This document shows, piece by piece, positions 54,372 to 64,000 of a stretch of 64,000 nucleotides of DNA. A program made the translations under genes and the position numbers. The DNA is taken from positions 62,001 to 126,000 of the forward strand of contig BCIG01000019.1 of the NCBI GenBank assembly GCA_001599915.1, read 5' to 3'. Position 1 is the first letter of the stretch, and every line of letters begins with the position of its first letter. The notes under the pieces were generated by a model, which was not told the DNA's origin, ran no database searches, and saw only the letters and a program-made list of their open reading frames with translations. Origin of the DNA: Symbiotaphrina buchneri (taxonomy: Eukaryota; Ascomycota; Symbiotaphrinales; Symbiotaphrinaceae).

Positions 54372-55327
54372 CTTAAGAGATGGACACAATGATGGAGGAG
54401 GAAAGGAGAGAAGGAAAAAAAGAAAGAGGGCAAGAGACTGCTTTGAGGTAGTAAATGTGATGAGATCGGGAATTCAAAAACAAGGAGACGGCACGAGGAC
54501 GTGGCATATATATATGCATGGCGGCAAAACTAGCAATAAGATCAACGCTCGAAAATATGACTGCATGCATCGAGCACCACCTTAGCGGAAGCGAGCAAAA
54601 GCGAGCAAAAGCGAGCAAAAGCGAGCAAAAGCGAGCAATGAGTAACAGATTCTTACTCGCCAGCCATCGATCGCTTCCAGCGTCAATGTTACATCCTTGA
54701 CTCATGCATTGCATCGTCTCTCAGCTGGACTGCATCGACGTGCCACGCAGTTCAGCTGGAGCGGGGTGTTGCTGCCTGCTCATTTGAATGCAAACTATGC
54801 AACCGTGCCGCCTTAGGTGGTGGGCCTTCCTGCGGCTAGCTAGAGGCTAGAGCGATCTAAAGAACGGGCCGTGGGCTGTGTCATATGTACGAGGACTCGT
54901 GGGTCGCTTGTTTGCTCGGGAAGGCAACAGTACGCACACAGCCACGAGCCAGTCTTCTGTCATTGGAGGCTGAGGTCGGCGTTCTCTGTCGTCAATGGTC
55001 CGCGGGTTGGGTGTTGATGCAGATTCGAAAGACAATCGCTCGTTAAGCTTACGAGGTTTGTCGCGGTTTGCGAAGCGACGTCATCGCCATTTTGTACGGG
55101 GTATGCTACTACTAACACGATTGGCCGAGCAGTTTGCGACCGCACTTCCCCCATCTTACCTACCTGTATCAGAGAACGTCTGCATCGAAGACATAAACCA
55201 CCAAGATGAGCCATTTCCCCTACGCTAACAGGGAATACGAAGGTGAGCACTGCACGGTGTCAGAAATCCAAAAATATTCGAATGAGAGAACATCATATTA
55301 AACTTTCCTCGTACACTAAGCTATGAC
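54372..55327. other. Intergenic region with 10-bp tandem repeat
   Basis: About 950 bp upstream of the BCS1-like gene and downstream of the next gene's stop. It contains the gcgagcaaaa array and a TATA-like run (tatatatatgcatg) near 54,507. No coding frame is convincing. Confidence 0.55.
54591..54638. repeat. 10-bp tandem repeat, gcgagcaaaa
   Basis: Four perfect copies of gcgagcaaaa and a partial fifth stand head to tail, about 220 bp upstream of the BCS1-like ATG. Confidence 0.97.
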
Positions 55328-57475
55328 TCAATTATTCTCACTAGACTTGGGGCCTACAGAGTTGCTCCAGTCAAGCATCCTCACGTATGCCTCTATGTTC
55401 TTTCTTTTTTCTTCATCAATCGGAAGCCTTTCCCCTTCCTTGTCACTTTTTTTCTCGTTGCTGTGATTGATGTCCTTTGTTGCCTCGGGCCCCTCTGTTT
55501 CTCCAGTTCCACTCCCCTCTCCTTCTTCAATTCTCGCACTTCCTTCATCTTGGTGGTCTTCCTCTTCGCCAGTCACGGATTGCTTGGCCTTGTTCTTGTT
55601 GCGTGTTCGCTTCTTCTTCCTACTTGTACCATCGTCGTTCGCATTGTCTCTGTTACCGAGGGATGTAACAGCTGTATCTGTCTGTTTCCCAGCTGATATC
55701 GGTGATCCTTCCTCAAGGGTGTCGTCCCTTTTAGCAAGCTTCACGGCGGACCTAGCCGATGACATGGCCGCCCAACCTGCCGAGGACAATGCTACATTGG
55801 AGACAGATGTATGCTCTTGGGGGTCCGTTGATGAACCCGGCACAGGGTAGCCCGGCGCAGGGTAGAGGCTGACAATGACAGGTTTGTCAGTCGTCTTCCC
55901 GTCTGGTGCTGCTGGTACACTGGGTTTCTCGCGGTCTATTGATGAACCCGGCACAGGGTAGCCCGGCGCAGGGTAGAGGCTGACAATGACAGGTTTGTCA
56001 GTCGTCTTCCCGTCTGGTGCTGCTGGTACACTGGGTTTCTCGCGGTCTATTGATGAACCCGGCACAGGGTAGCCCGGCGCAGGGTAGAGGCTGACAATGA
56101 CAGGTTTGGCAGTTGTCTTCGTGTGTTCGTCCATCGTACCGTCCATCGCACCGTCCATCGTAAAGTGCTTTACCATCTTTTGTCTTTCTGCCTCGTTCTG
56201 CAATCCCTTATTGTCCACCTGTTCGTATTTTGTCCCCACCATTTCCTGGTTATTTTCGGTCTTCACTACCTCCGAGTTCTTTCTGCTGAACCTGCGTGGA
56301 GATCCAAGGCTTCCTCCACTCAAGATGATTTCCATGTCTTTCTTAATCTTATCGCCATGTATACCCCACAGACCCAAGGGCTTGGGCAACGGAGCATGGA
56401 TATCGACGTCGGGTGAACAAGCCTTCCGCTTGCCATGAGCTCGAGATGGGCTTTCCTTTTCAACGTCGATAAACTGCTCGGTTTTCCTGTTCTTTTCATC
56501 CCTTCGCACCCGGCGATGTCTCAAAAGCCCCCACACGATGTAGCTGAACGCCATCAGCATCAGGGCACCGATAGCCCGATCCGACCAGTGTGGGGCATGG
56601 AATTGGAGGCCATGTATGTACTCCCAGTCAGGGCTATAGCTCCCATGCTTCCAGAGTCTGGAAAACTCAATGCTCTGTTTGTGCGGCGAGAATGGCTTAT
56701 AACTCTGGGACCAGTGGTCTGCGACCTGGTCGAAGATCTTCGCACGCTGAGCCCATTGCAGATATTCGCTAGCCTCATCAATCTGCTGCAAAGAAGGGAA
56801 CTCATCCTTCGGTCTCTCTGCATCTAGGGCACGGCGTCGTGCCGTCTTCCACGCCGAGGCGATATCCGCGGAGCGCGGAGGCCTCTCCTTCGAATCGAGA
56901 GCCAAAACCTTGAACGGGTTGAAATGCAGCATCGTCGACGGCGTCAGATACAAGACCGGCTGCTCGCGAGTGGGAGGGTGATCCATGGACCGATTGAACG
57001 CTTGGGTGCAGCCCCGGCGGGGATTGGATCCTCCAAAGAGCGACCAGAAATACTCGCTGGGATAATCCTTGAGCCACACATCGACGTAATCATCCAGCCT
57101 CGGCTCCCGCCACGAAATATCCTCAAACACAGCCAGGTCCGCATCATCGCGCATACCGATCTTCTTCACGTCCGCCAGCGGCAAGGCGCAGAACCGGAAA
57201 TACGCCTCCTGCGCCTTTAGCAGCGCGGCGGCGGCGGCGTGCTTCTGCCGGATGGCGACAGGCGACATGCGCAGGATCTCGGACCGCTTCCAGGGCTTGT
57301 CGAGGAAGCGCTGCCGCGCTTGATCGGTACGGAAGTCGGCCTCGGAGCAGTTCGATGGCCGGAACCAGTATTGCTGGATCTCGATGGTTTCGGGGCTGAG
57401 GTCGAAGGAGGGGCGGAGACCGAGGCTTGCGAAGGGGTCGAAGCCCTGCTCTATGACTTTTTCGTGTCGTGGCAT
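55328..57475 (-). CDS. Membrane protein with J-domain-like segments and a coding minisatellite
   Basis: A single exon of 715 aa. Two stretches, FDPFASLGLRPSFDLSPETI near the N-terminus and FNPFKVLALDSKERPPRSAD near residue 185, have the layout of a J-domain start, and the second runs on to INEA-like QQIDEASEYLQWA. Neither has the HPD motif, so co-chaperone activity would be lost; this reading is an inference. A single membrane segment follows (AIGALMLMAFSYIVWGLL, near residue 305) and then a basic stop-transfer. The C-terminal half is disordered and charged. It contains 2.6 copies of a 37-residue repeat (VIVSLYPAPGYPVPGSS) and a Lys-rich KKKRTRNKNKAK patch. I do not recognise the family. Confidence 0.72.
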   Translation of the reverse strand: MPRHEKVIEQGFDPFASLGLRPSFDLSPETIEIQQYWFRPSNCSEADFRTDQARQRFLDKPWKRSEILRMSPVAIRQKHAAAAALLKAQEAYFRFCALPLADVKKIGMRDDADLAVFEDISWREPRLDDYVDVWLKDYPSEYFWSLFGGSNPRRGCTQAFNRSMDHPPTREQPVLYLTPSTMLHFNPFKVLALDSKERPPRSADIASAWKTARRRALDAERPKDEFPSLQQIDEASEYLQWAQRAKIFDQVADHWSQSYKPFSPHKQSIEFSRLWKHGSYSPDWEYIHGLQFHAPHWSDRAIGALMLMAFSYIVWGLLRHRRVRRDEKNRKTEQFIDVEKESPSRAHGKRKACSPDVDIHAPLPKPLGLWGIHGDKIKKDMEIILSGGSLGSPRRFSRKNSEVVKTENNQEMVGTKYEQVDNKGLQNEAERQKMVKHFTMDGAMDGTMDEHTKTTAKPVIVSLYPAPGYPVPGSSIDREKPSVPAAPDGKTTDKPVIVSLYPAPGYPVPGSSIDREKPSVPAAPDGKTTDKPVIVSLYPAPGYPVPGSSTDPQEHTSVSNVALSSAGWAAMSSARSAVKLAKRDDTLEEGSPISAGKQTDTAVTSLGNRDNANDDGTSRKKKRTRNKNKAKQSVTGEEEDHQDEGSARIEEGEGSGTGETEGPEATKDINHSNEKKSDKEGERLPIDEEKRKNIEAYVRMLDWSNSVGPKSSENN
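55830..56110. repeat. 111-bp coding minisatellite, about 2.6 copies
   Basis: The word gatgaacccggcacagggta starts at 55,830, 55,941 and 56,052, an exact 111-bp period. The copies are nearly identical, so the expansion is recent or kept uniform. The period is 37 codons, so length changes keep the frame. Confidence 0.95.
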
Positions 57476-58898
57476 GTTGTTTTTAATGGTGCGGAGACCA
57501 GGGCCGGCGTGGGATAGTCCGGGGTATGCGATCCGATGCTACAGATGCCCGTACTTATGTCATTCATGAGCTGGCCTCACGGCCGGGGCTAAAAGGGATT
57601 AAATCACATCTCCACGCTGGTTGGAAGGGGTACCAGAATCACGCTGTTTTGGAGGGAAGACATCGCACAAGGGAGGACAAAGAACAGGCGGGACAAATCC
57701 GTGAAACAGCTTGCGACCCAAAACCGACCCACCATTTCCGCGACCAGCCAAAAACGATCTCGAGTCTACCCATCAAGAAACATGTCTGTTGTCCCAAATG
57801 AAAGAAACTTCCTACAGAGCTAGCCATCGATCCGTTTTCAGGCACCCAGCTTCTTTGAGGGCTCAGTAGGAGACTGAAACCATTTACTGGCATCCCGGGT
57901 GCAGCCTCGCAGCCACAGGCCGCGACCTGGTCTTAGAGGGAATAGATTCCACCCTTTTTAGAGTGACACTCCCGATCCGTCTCTGTCTCTTTCGGCACAA
58001 CCAGCCGAAGCCCCAGCCGCCGGTCGGAGGACCGGAGACTGCTGCTACCATGGACAAAGGAAAAGTCGCTAAGGCAAAGGCAGGAATGTGAACAAAGAAC
58101 ATATATTGCCGCTTGCAGAACTGTTCTAATAGCAGCATCAGGAATGTAGTACCGGTCCCTTTGTCTCAATTGGATGCGACTGAATTGAATGATCGAATGG
58201 TAGTTCGGGATGATGGCTGAGACTGTTCCGGAAGGGGCGGGTGCCACTCACATGAGAACCATGACCGTACTGGGGTGACTACTGGCCTGCAATGGCGGGC
58301 GAGAGCAGATGGCTCGGACTCATGAGGCCTATGTGGCTAATCTTGGCTTTGATCTGGAAACACTTTTAGGATGTGGATAGGCATTTTACCAGCAGCGGTT
58401 CGATTGCTTCATAGAACGAATTAAAGGACATGATGGCTATGACTGTTTATTATCCTAGATGAAAGAAGATTGTTTTTCCCGAAGGATGTTTGCGACACCC
58501 CGTACGGTAGATAGGAAAGACATTGTCCGCTCGATCGATAGATCCGATTATTTGTGAACACCCTCCATAGTTCAACAGACTCAAAGGTTTCCTCTGCGGT
58601 TGCTCCCAAAGTATATCAATGAGCTCATAAATGGGACGTCGTTGTACGTGGCTAGTCGGGTGGACCTACGCCGAGACGGAAGCAGAGGCGCCGTGTCAAA
58701 TTGGAAAATGGCTACCTTCGGCCAAGTGGATCCGCGTGCCGAAATGCCAGCAAGACACCAACACCCCACGTTCAAACTCAATTCCTTCTTTAGCAGCTCA
58801 AGCCTTCAGTTGTTTTCCGCACGTCTTTTGTTCTCCAGCCCACAGACATTGAAATACTCCTCAACCCTCACGAGCACTCAATCCAGTCAATAGATACC
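57476..58898. other. Divergent intergenic region
   Basis: About 1.4 kb between the minisatellite gene and the oxidoreductase gene. No gene, repeat or RNA is recognised; both promoters must lie here. Confidence 0.55.
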
Positions 58899-60030
58899 AT
58901 GATCACCATGTCCGGACCCGGCATCGCCATCCTCGGCGCCGGCATCTTCATCAAAGAAGGTATTTTCACCTCCAATCTTCCTGCCCCGCTATGACGCAGC
59001 AACCAGCTAACCTCCCACGCACGCAACAGCACATCTCCCCGCCCTCGCCAAATCAAACGCAAACATCCTCGCCATCTACTCGCGCAGCAAATCCAGCGCG
59101 TCCTCCGTCAAAGCCGAAGCGGGCAAGCTGGGCTTCGACGAGTCCCAGATCTCCATCTACTCGGACGACTCCGAGCAAGGGCTCGACGCCCTGCTGAAGC
59201 GCGACGACATCAAAGGCTGCATCGTCGCCCTGCCCATCCTCATCCAGCCCGACGTCGCGCGGAAGTGTCTCGCTGCCGGCAAGCACGTGCTGATCGAGAA
59301 ACCGATCGCCAAGGATGTCGCGGGCGCGGAGCAACTAATCCAGGACTACGAGCGCACATACGCGCCCAAAGGCCTGATCCTGAGCGTGGCCGAGCAGTTC
59401 CGGTACGATGCCGCTTTCGACCGCGCCAGAGAGATTGTCTCCGAAGGCACGATCGGCGAGATCACGGCCGTGCATGGCCGCGTGTGGGGCAACATCAAGC
59501 CGGACGGCACGAACAAGTACTACGAGACGGAGTGGCGCAAGAACCCGGCGTACCAGGGCGGCTTCATCCTCGACGGGGGCGTGCACTTCGTCGCGCTGAT
59601 GCGGCACGTCAGTGGCCTCGAGATCACGGACACGACGAGCTTTGCGCGGCAGCTGTATGAGCACCTCCCGCCGGTGGATACGGTTAATGCGGCGCTGAAG
59701 TTCGGGAATGGGGCGTTGGGGTCGCTGAGTATTAGCTTTGCGAGCGCGAGGGGCGCGTTTGAGTATATCTTCATTGGAAGGAAGGGGAGTTTGGAGATTG
59801 GAGGGGGTAAGGATGGGACGACGATTGAGGTCAAGGATGAGGAGGGGAAGGTTGTTCTGGATGAGGTGGTCGAGGGTAAGGGTGTGGAAAGAGAGGATGC
59901 AGCGTTCATAGAGGCGCTGAAGAGTGGAAAGGCGGAGGAGAGGGCGGGTGCGAGAGAGGCGTTGAATGATGTGGCGGTCGTGGAGAGCATCTGTTCGGGA
60001 GGTGGGAAGGTCAAGTTGTACAAGGCATAA
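58899..60030 (+). CDS. Gfo/Idh/MocA-type NAD(P)-dependent oxidoreductase
   Basis: Two exons (58899-58959, 59030-60030) give 353 aa. The Rossmann start is GIAILGAGIFIKE and, after the 70-bp intron, AHLPALAKSNANILAIYSR. The family's GKHVLIEKPIAKDVAGAE holds the EKP motif (catalytic or NADP-contact Lys), followed by the C-terminal beta-sheet domain with FRYDAAFDRAREIV, GGFILDGGVHFVALM (the GGG..H-type substrate region) and IFIGRKGSLEI. Such enzymes oxidise or reduce sugars, polyols and inositols, and some act as dimeric dihydrodiol dehydrogenases. The gene stands before a sugar transporter on the same strand, which hints at sugar catabolism. No signal peptide is seen. The intron places the first glycine motif in its own short exon. 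Confidence 0.92.
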
Positions 60031-60864
60031 ATTGAGTGAGAACAGAATCACTAGATGCATTGAACATGGCTGGTCATATCCAGCTTGAAACCCAGACTCG
60101 TCCATGAATGTCCGTGTGATTATATAGCATGACCTTCCTATGCGTTGATGTACTCCCCACGGTGATCCACAGCCAGTGGCAGACACTCTGTACCAGGAAC
60201 CATGACAGCCAGGGCAGTGCAACTCCTTTTCCCCTGGTCTCCGGTTCAGCTTCATCCTCCCGCTTCTGACCGGCTAAACAAAACACCAACTATCCTACAC
60301 ACATATCCATAACCCCCTTTCTTCCTCCAAGTCCCAACCAAACCAAGTGGCGAACCCCCTTTCGGCTTGCTCGCTCAGTTCCCGTCCCTCGGGAATCTCG
60401 GCATATCGATACCCCCATCACCTTCTAAACAGAGAATAGCTCCTACCCCAGACGCGTCAGGGTCTGCGGGGAATCGATATACCTCTCCCCGCTTTGTCTA
60501 GTGATTTCCCACTCCTGCAGCGCTCCCCACAATCTCTAGTAATGCACTACTGGTTTGCTTGTTTTAGGTTTGGAACCGTTGGAACGAGGGAGATTTAGGC
60601 ATTCCGTAGGAAGTGTTACCCCGCAAAGGGACGCCCGAGAGCGCGGAGGATGATCTCCGTTGGCTTAAATGGGTATGGCTCCGGATGAATCGTATGATTC
60701 GGTGATACTGAGTGCAGACTGGATGGGTATGGGCTGAAGGCGATGATCCCTGAGGGCTATATATCTATGCTATGCACCCCAGAAACCATCCCCTGTTCTC
60801 TTACCTCCCCTTCCCCAGATTCCAAACATCAATAGGTCGGAACACCAATCAATCACCCGCAACA
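60031..60864. other. Promoter region of the second sugar transporter
   Basis: About 830 bp. It contains three GCGGGG-type CreA consensus sites and a TATA box, listed separately. No coding frame is convincing. Confidence 0.6.
60466..60764. promoter_or_regulatory. Three CreA-like sites and a TATA box
   Basis: GCGGGG occurs at 60,466-60,471, and its complement CCCCGC at 60,487-60,492 and 60,619-60,624; all match SYGGRG, and the first two are 21 bp apart in opposite directions. TATATAT lies at 60,758-60,764. The TATA position puts transcription start at about 60,790, downstream of the ATG at 60,772, which supports the ATG at 60,865. Paired CreA sites are the arrangement known to mediate glucose repression in Aspergillus. 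Confidence 0.55.
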
Positions 60865-62784
60865 ATGGCCGCCTCCAAATCCCCTCCCACATCCGTGACG
60901 CACCACGAGCACATCCCCGCTTCCCAGGGGGAGCCCGCGCCCATAATCGCACACACCCTAACCCGCAACTCGCGCATGCAATCCGCCCTCCTGCTCGACG
61001 CGCCCACGCCCCTGCGAGCCTCCTTCCTCCGTCTCTACGCCTGCATCTTCGTCGGCTACCTCTGCAGCGCCACCAACGGCTTCGACGCGAACACCTTCGG
61101 CGGCCTGTCCGCACTGCCTTCCTTCACATCGTACTTCGGCATCACGTCCCAAAACCAAGGTCTCGTCGCCGCGCTGTACGTCATCGGCAACGTCGCCGGC
61201 TCTTTCGTCGCGGGGCCCGCGAGCGACCAGTTCGGGCGGCGCGCCGGCATGGCTCTAGGCTCGGCGATTGCGCTGGTCGGCGCGGTGGTGCAGGCTGCGG
61301 CGAGGAGTTTGGGCGCGCTGGAGGCAGGGCGGTTTGTTCTGGGGGTGGGCGCGGTGATTGTCCAGACGGCGGGGCCGAGTTATGTGGTCGAGATGGCGTA
61401 TCCGAAGTATAGAGGCCAGCTGACGGGAGGGTTCCAGGCGTGCTTCTTTTTGGGCACGATTGTGAGCACGTGGTTGGAGTATGGGCTGAGCTTTGTGAAT
61501 ACCACGAGCACGTTTCCCTGGAGAGTTCCCCTCGCGGTGCAGGGCTTGCCGAGTGTGTTGGTGCTGTGCGCTGTGCGGTTCGTGCCCGAGACGCCGCGGT
61601 AGTACGTCTTCTCCCCCTTCGCCCCCTCCTCTTTGTACATGCAAGAGACGAGTGTTCATGTCTTTCTGGCTAACGCTCTCTCAGCTACGTCGGCCGCGGG
61701 CAGATCTCCAAGGCCAAAGCCGTGCTGACCAAGTACCACGGCGACGAGAGCCCCGACTCGGCCGTCGTGCGCGTCGAGCTGGAAGAGATGGAGGAGGTCA
61801 TCGAGCTGGAAGGCTCGGACCGCCGCTGGTGGGACTACCGCGGCCTGTTCAACTCGCGCGAGGCGCTATACAGGACGTTCCTCGTAACGTGCATTGCCTG
61901 GTTCGGGCAGTTGGATCTGCCGCCGACGAGTTATTACTTTCCGCTCATGGGTATGATCTCCCTCTCTGCCCTCCCTGTCTCACACTGTGGGCTTCTGGTC
62001 CCGTACGCTGTGCATTCAAGCTCGCACCCCGCTAACATCCTTTTCTTCTGATCCACACAGCCAAAACAGCCGGCATCACCAGCACGCAGACGCAGCTGCT
62101 GCTCAACGCCATTCAGACGCCGGTCATGATGGTCGCAGCGTTGACGGGGCTGTCCTTCATCGGCCGCTTAGACCGCCGCCGGCTACTCATGGTGTCCAGC
62201 AGCGGCATGGCCGCATCCGTCGCCGTCATCACCGCCTGCACGGCCAACCAGGCCGGCAAGGCAGCCGTGGGCGCCACTGGTGTTGCATTCCTCTATGTCT
62301 TCCTTGTCGTTTTTGCTTTTGCTTGGGTATGTCGTGACGAGCTCCTCATCTGCCAATTCCCCTTCCTTCTTTCTTTCCTTGGATAGTAAGGAGAAACTAC
62401 CAGCCAGCTAATGATGATAACGGGAGACAGACACCCATGCAATCCCTCTACCCCTCCGAAGTGCTGGCGTACAACACGCGTGCCAAAGGACTGGCGTACA
62501 TGAACCTGATGGTCAACGCCGTCAACGTCCTCAATACGTACGTGCCGCCCGTCGCCATCGCCCACTCCGGGTGGAAATTCTACATCCTCTACATCGTCTG
62601 GGACGCGTTCGGCGTCCTTGTCATCTACCTCTTTTTCGTCGAGACCCGTGGCAGGAGTTTGGAAGAGGTCGAGGAGCTGTTCAAGGCGCGTAATCCTGTG
62701 AAAGAGAGCCTGAGTCGTAGAGAGGTCCTGGTTCTGGCGGATGGGAGTGTCGTGGAGGATGCTGTGAAGGGGCAGGGTGTTTAG
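60865..62784 (+). CDS. MFS sugar transporter (sugar porter family)
   Basis: Four exons (60865-61598, 61685-61950, 62061-62326, 62431-62784) give 539 aa in phase. The first segment has NGFDANTFGGLSALPSF, a lactose/hexose-permease-type variant of the usual motif. Then come GPASDQFGRRAGM, YPKYRGQLTGGFQACFFLG, VPETPRYVG (spliced), the loop LDRRRLLMV, and the segment-10 motif MQSLYPSEVLAYNTRAKG; the end has VETRGRSLEEVEELF. Twelve membrane segments can be followed. It should be a plasma-membrane proton symporter of the fungal lactose/hexose permease group; the sugar is not predictable. An upstream in-frame ATG at 60772 would add 31 residues but lies at the TATA box. CreA-like sites precede it. Confidence 0.92.
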
Positions 62785-63505
62785 CGTCTGCCCTGCTTTG
62801 AAGAGCGTTGGGACGGTTCGTTTCTGATGTGGCGTCTCTTCTATTGGAATTTCTGCGTGGCACCTTGGAATCCGATAATTTTGTGTTTGCTTAATCTTTG
62901 CCGTTTATGACTGAAAATGCAGCACCTAATTCCTGTGCTCGATCCCGCCAGGGCATGAGATATGCTTTGGTTCATAACCTAATCTTCGCACTCTACCCTT
63001 CTGTGAACGCCTGCCGATGGTCGTCGTCACAATCTAGGCATTGTTGTGTGTAAGGTAAGTATAGTCTCGGGCTCGGTCAGGGGCTATCTATCAGTGGGCC
63101 TCCTTGGCGGGATCTACGGCCCTCGTTTCTGTTTGGTCGTCCCGCCCGAGCGGGCCCGGCCGAGCAACCCTAGCCCTTATCAAGACCCATCCGCGGACCG
63201 AGGACAGGTGTTGTATAGATGATAGACGATGCGCAGTTGCGAGCCGCGTGTACTCGAGAAAAGATTATAGTAGGACATGCTCGGAAAGTGAGCGATCTTG
63301 TTTCTGTTCCTGTCTTTGCCTTGTTATCTACATATTCTTATCGCTCGAGGTGGGGCAACGGATTATTGCGTGTCTAGACCCCTATATCTCGCCATCGCGC
63401 GCCCCGAGCTCCTGGGAAGCTCCAACAGGCTGTGAGACCTCGTGAGATCTCAGAAACCAAGACTCAAGGAGGCAGAGGGAACCCATACGCGGTAAATCTC
63501 CCGCC
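62785..63505. other. Intergenic region
   Basis: About 720 bp between the transporter and the monooxygenase, both on the plus strand. No gene or repeat is recognised. Confidence 0.6.
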
Positions 63506-64000
63506 ATGGCACCTCCCACAGCCAACACCACCGCGCTCTCGCTGCCCTCCGCCAGCCTCGAAATCGCCATCGCCGGCGCCGGCATCGGCGGGCTGGCAGC
63601 AGCCATTGCGCTGCGGAAGCACCCCAAAGTCCGCGTGACGCTGTACGAGCAGGCGAGCGCGCTGCGCGAGATTGGCGCCAGCATTGCGCTGGGCCCGAAT
63701 GGCATGCGCACGCTGGAGAAGCTGGGCGTGGAGAATGCGTTGACGGATGAGGTGTGTTTCCGGGGTGGCAGCGAGTATCCGATGATTTATAGGTGAGTCT
63801 TGAATGACGTTTTGAGAGGGATGCTACGAGGGAGAATTGGTACTGAGAGGTTTTTGTGTGGCAGGCATTGGAAGACGAATGAGGTCGTGAGCCATGATGT
63901 TCACCATAATGTGACGAACCGCAAGCATCAGACGGCGCGATACCATCGTGCGCATCTCCACCAGGCGCTGCTGGAGAATGTGCCTTCGGATATCATACAT
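63506..64000 (+). CDS. FAD-dependent monooxygenase, salicylate hydroxylase-like (3' partial)
   Basis: Exon 1 is 63506-63792 and exon 2 starts at 63865 and runs off the window, giving about 140 residues so far. After a short Ala/Thr-rich lead comes the FAD-binding motif IAIAGAGIGGLAAAIALRKH (GxGxxG), then VRVTLYEQA with the acidic residue that binds the ribose, and IGASIALGPNGMRTLEKLG, which is the typical continuation in salicylate/3-hydroxybenzoate-type hydroxylases. Exon 2 has the HRAHLHQALL segment, where the conserved RADL-like helix reads RAHL. Such enzymes hydroxylate aromatic acids using NAD(P)H and oxygen. The DG and GD motifs lie beyond the end. No signal peptide is seen. Confidence 0.9.

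Noticed and set aside
1-64000. tRNA, rRNA, CRISPR arrays and bacterial-type operons
   Set aside because: B-box-like words such as ggttcgaa fall inside coding sequence without a cloverleaf, and the gene structure is plainly eukaryotic.

Overview
The window looks like nuclear DNA of a filamentous ascomycete (Pezizomycotina). Genes carry short GT-AG introns of about 40-90 bp, and the families are typical of that group: Zn2Cys6 regulators, MFS sugar and drug transporters, an S28 peptidase, a BCS1-like AAA ATPase, DUF7704 and fungal CorA-like proteins. I cannot name the species; Eurotiomycetes or Dothideomycetes would both fit. I found no tRNA, rRNA, CRISPR array or whole transposable element.

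Layout. 1-4.7 kb: the end of an unrecognised gene, a secreted S28 serine peptidase, a PAT-like GNAT acetyltransferase, and a decayed tandem copy of the last two. 4.7-12.7 kb: a small decaying detoxification- or metabolite-type group made of a C2H2/Zn2Cys6 regulator that has lost its C-terminus, an MFS drug-type transporter with one frame break, a BAHD/condensation-like acyltransferase and an HSL-type alpha/beta hydrolase. 13-22 kb: a CCCH + RBR ubiquitin ligase, a second Zn2Cys6 regulator, a GNAT protein and an NAPE-PLD-like metallo-beta-lactamase protein. 22.6-28.7 kb: a divergent Golgi-type pair, a membrane-anchored sugar-nucleotide epimerase fused to an unassigned domain and a GT43-like glycosyltransferase.

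29.9-35 kb: a sugar transporter lacking its N-terminal half, followed by an accessory stretch with an intact five-exon chromodomain gene and a second chromodomain-like locus. 37.4-47.5 kb: an intact sugar transporter with TATA and CreA-like sites, a large protein of unknown function, and a multi-exon CorA-like membrane protein. 47.6-57.5 kb: a Kha1-type K+/H+ antiporter, a DUF7704 membrane protein, a BCS1-like ATPase and a membrane protein carrying a 111-bp coding minisatellite. 58.9-64 kb: a Gfo/Idh/MocA oxidoreductase, a second sugar transporter with three CreA-like sites, and the start of a FAD monooxygenase, which together suggest carbon-source uptake and catabolism.

Four single-base frame breaks lie in three otherwise well conserved genes (near 7,050; 48,330; 48,735-48,780; 52,250). 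Each looks like one missing base. There is also an ambiguous base (n) at 11,434. Read-level error must be excluded before these genes are called pseudogenes. Exon borders below were worked out by hand from splice signals, reading phase and remembered family sequence; no alignment was run.
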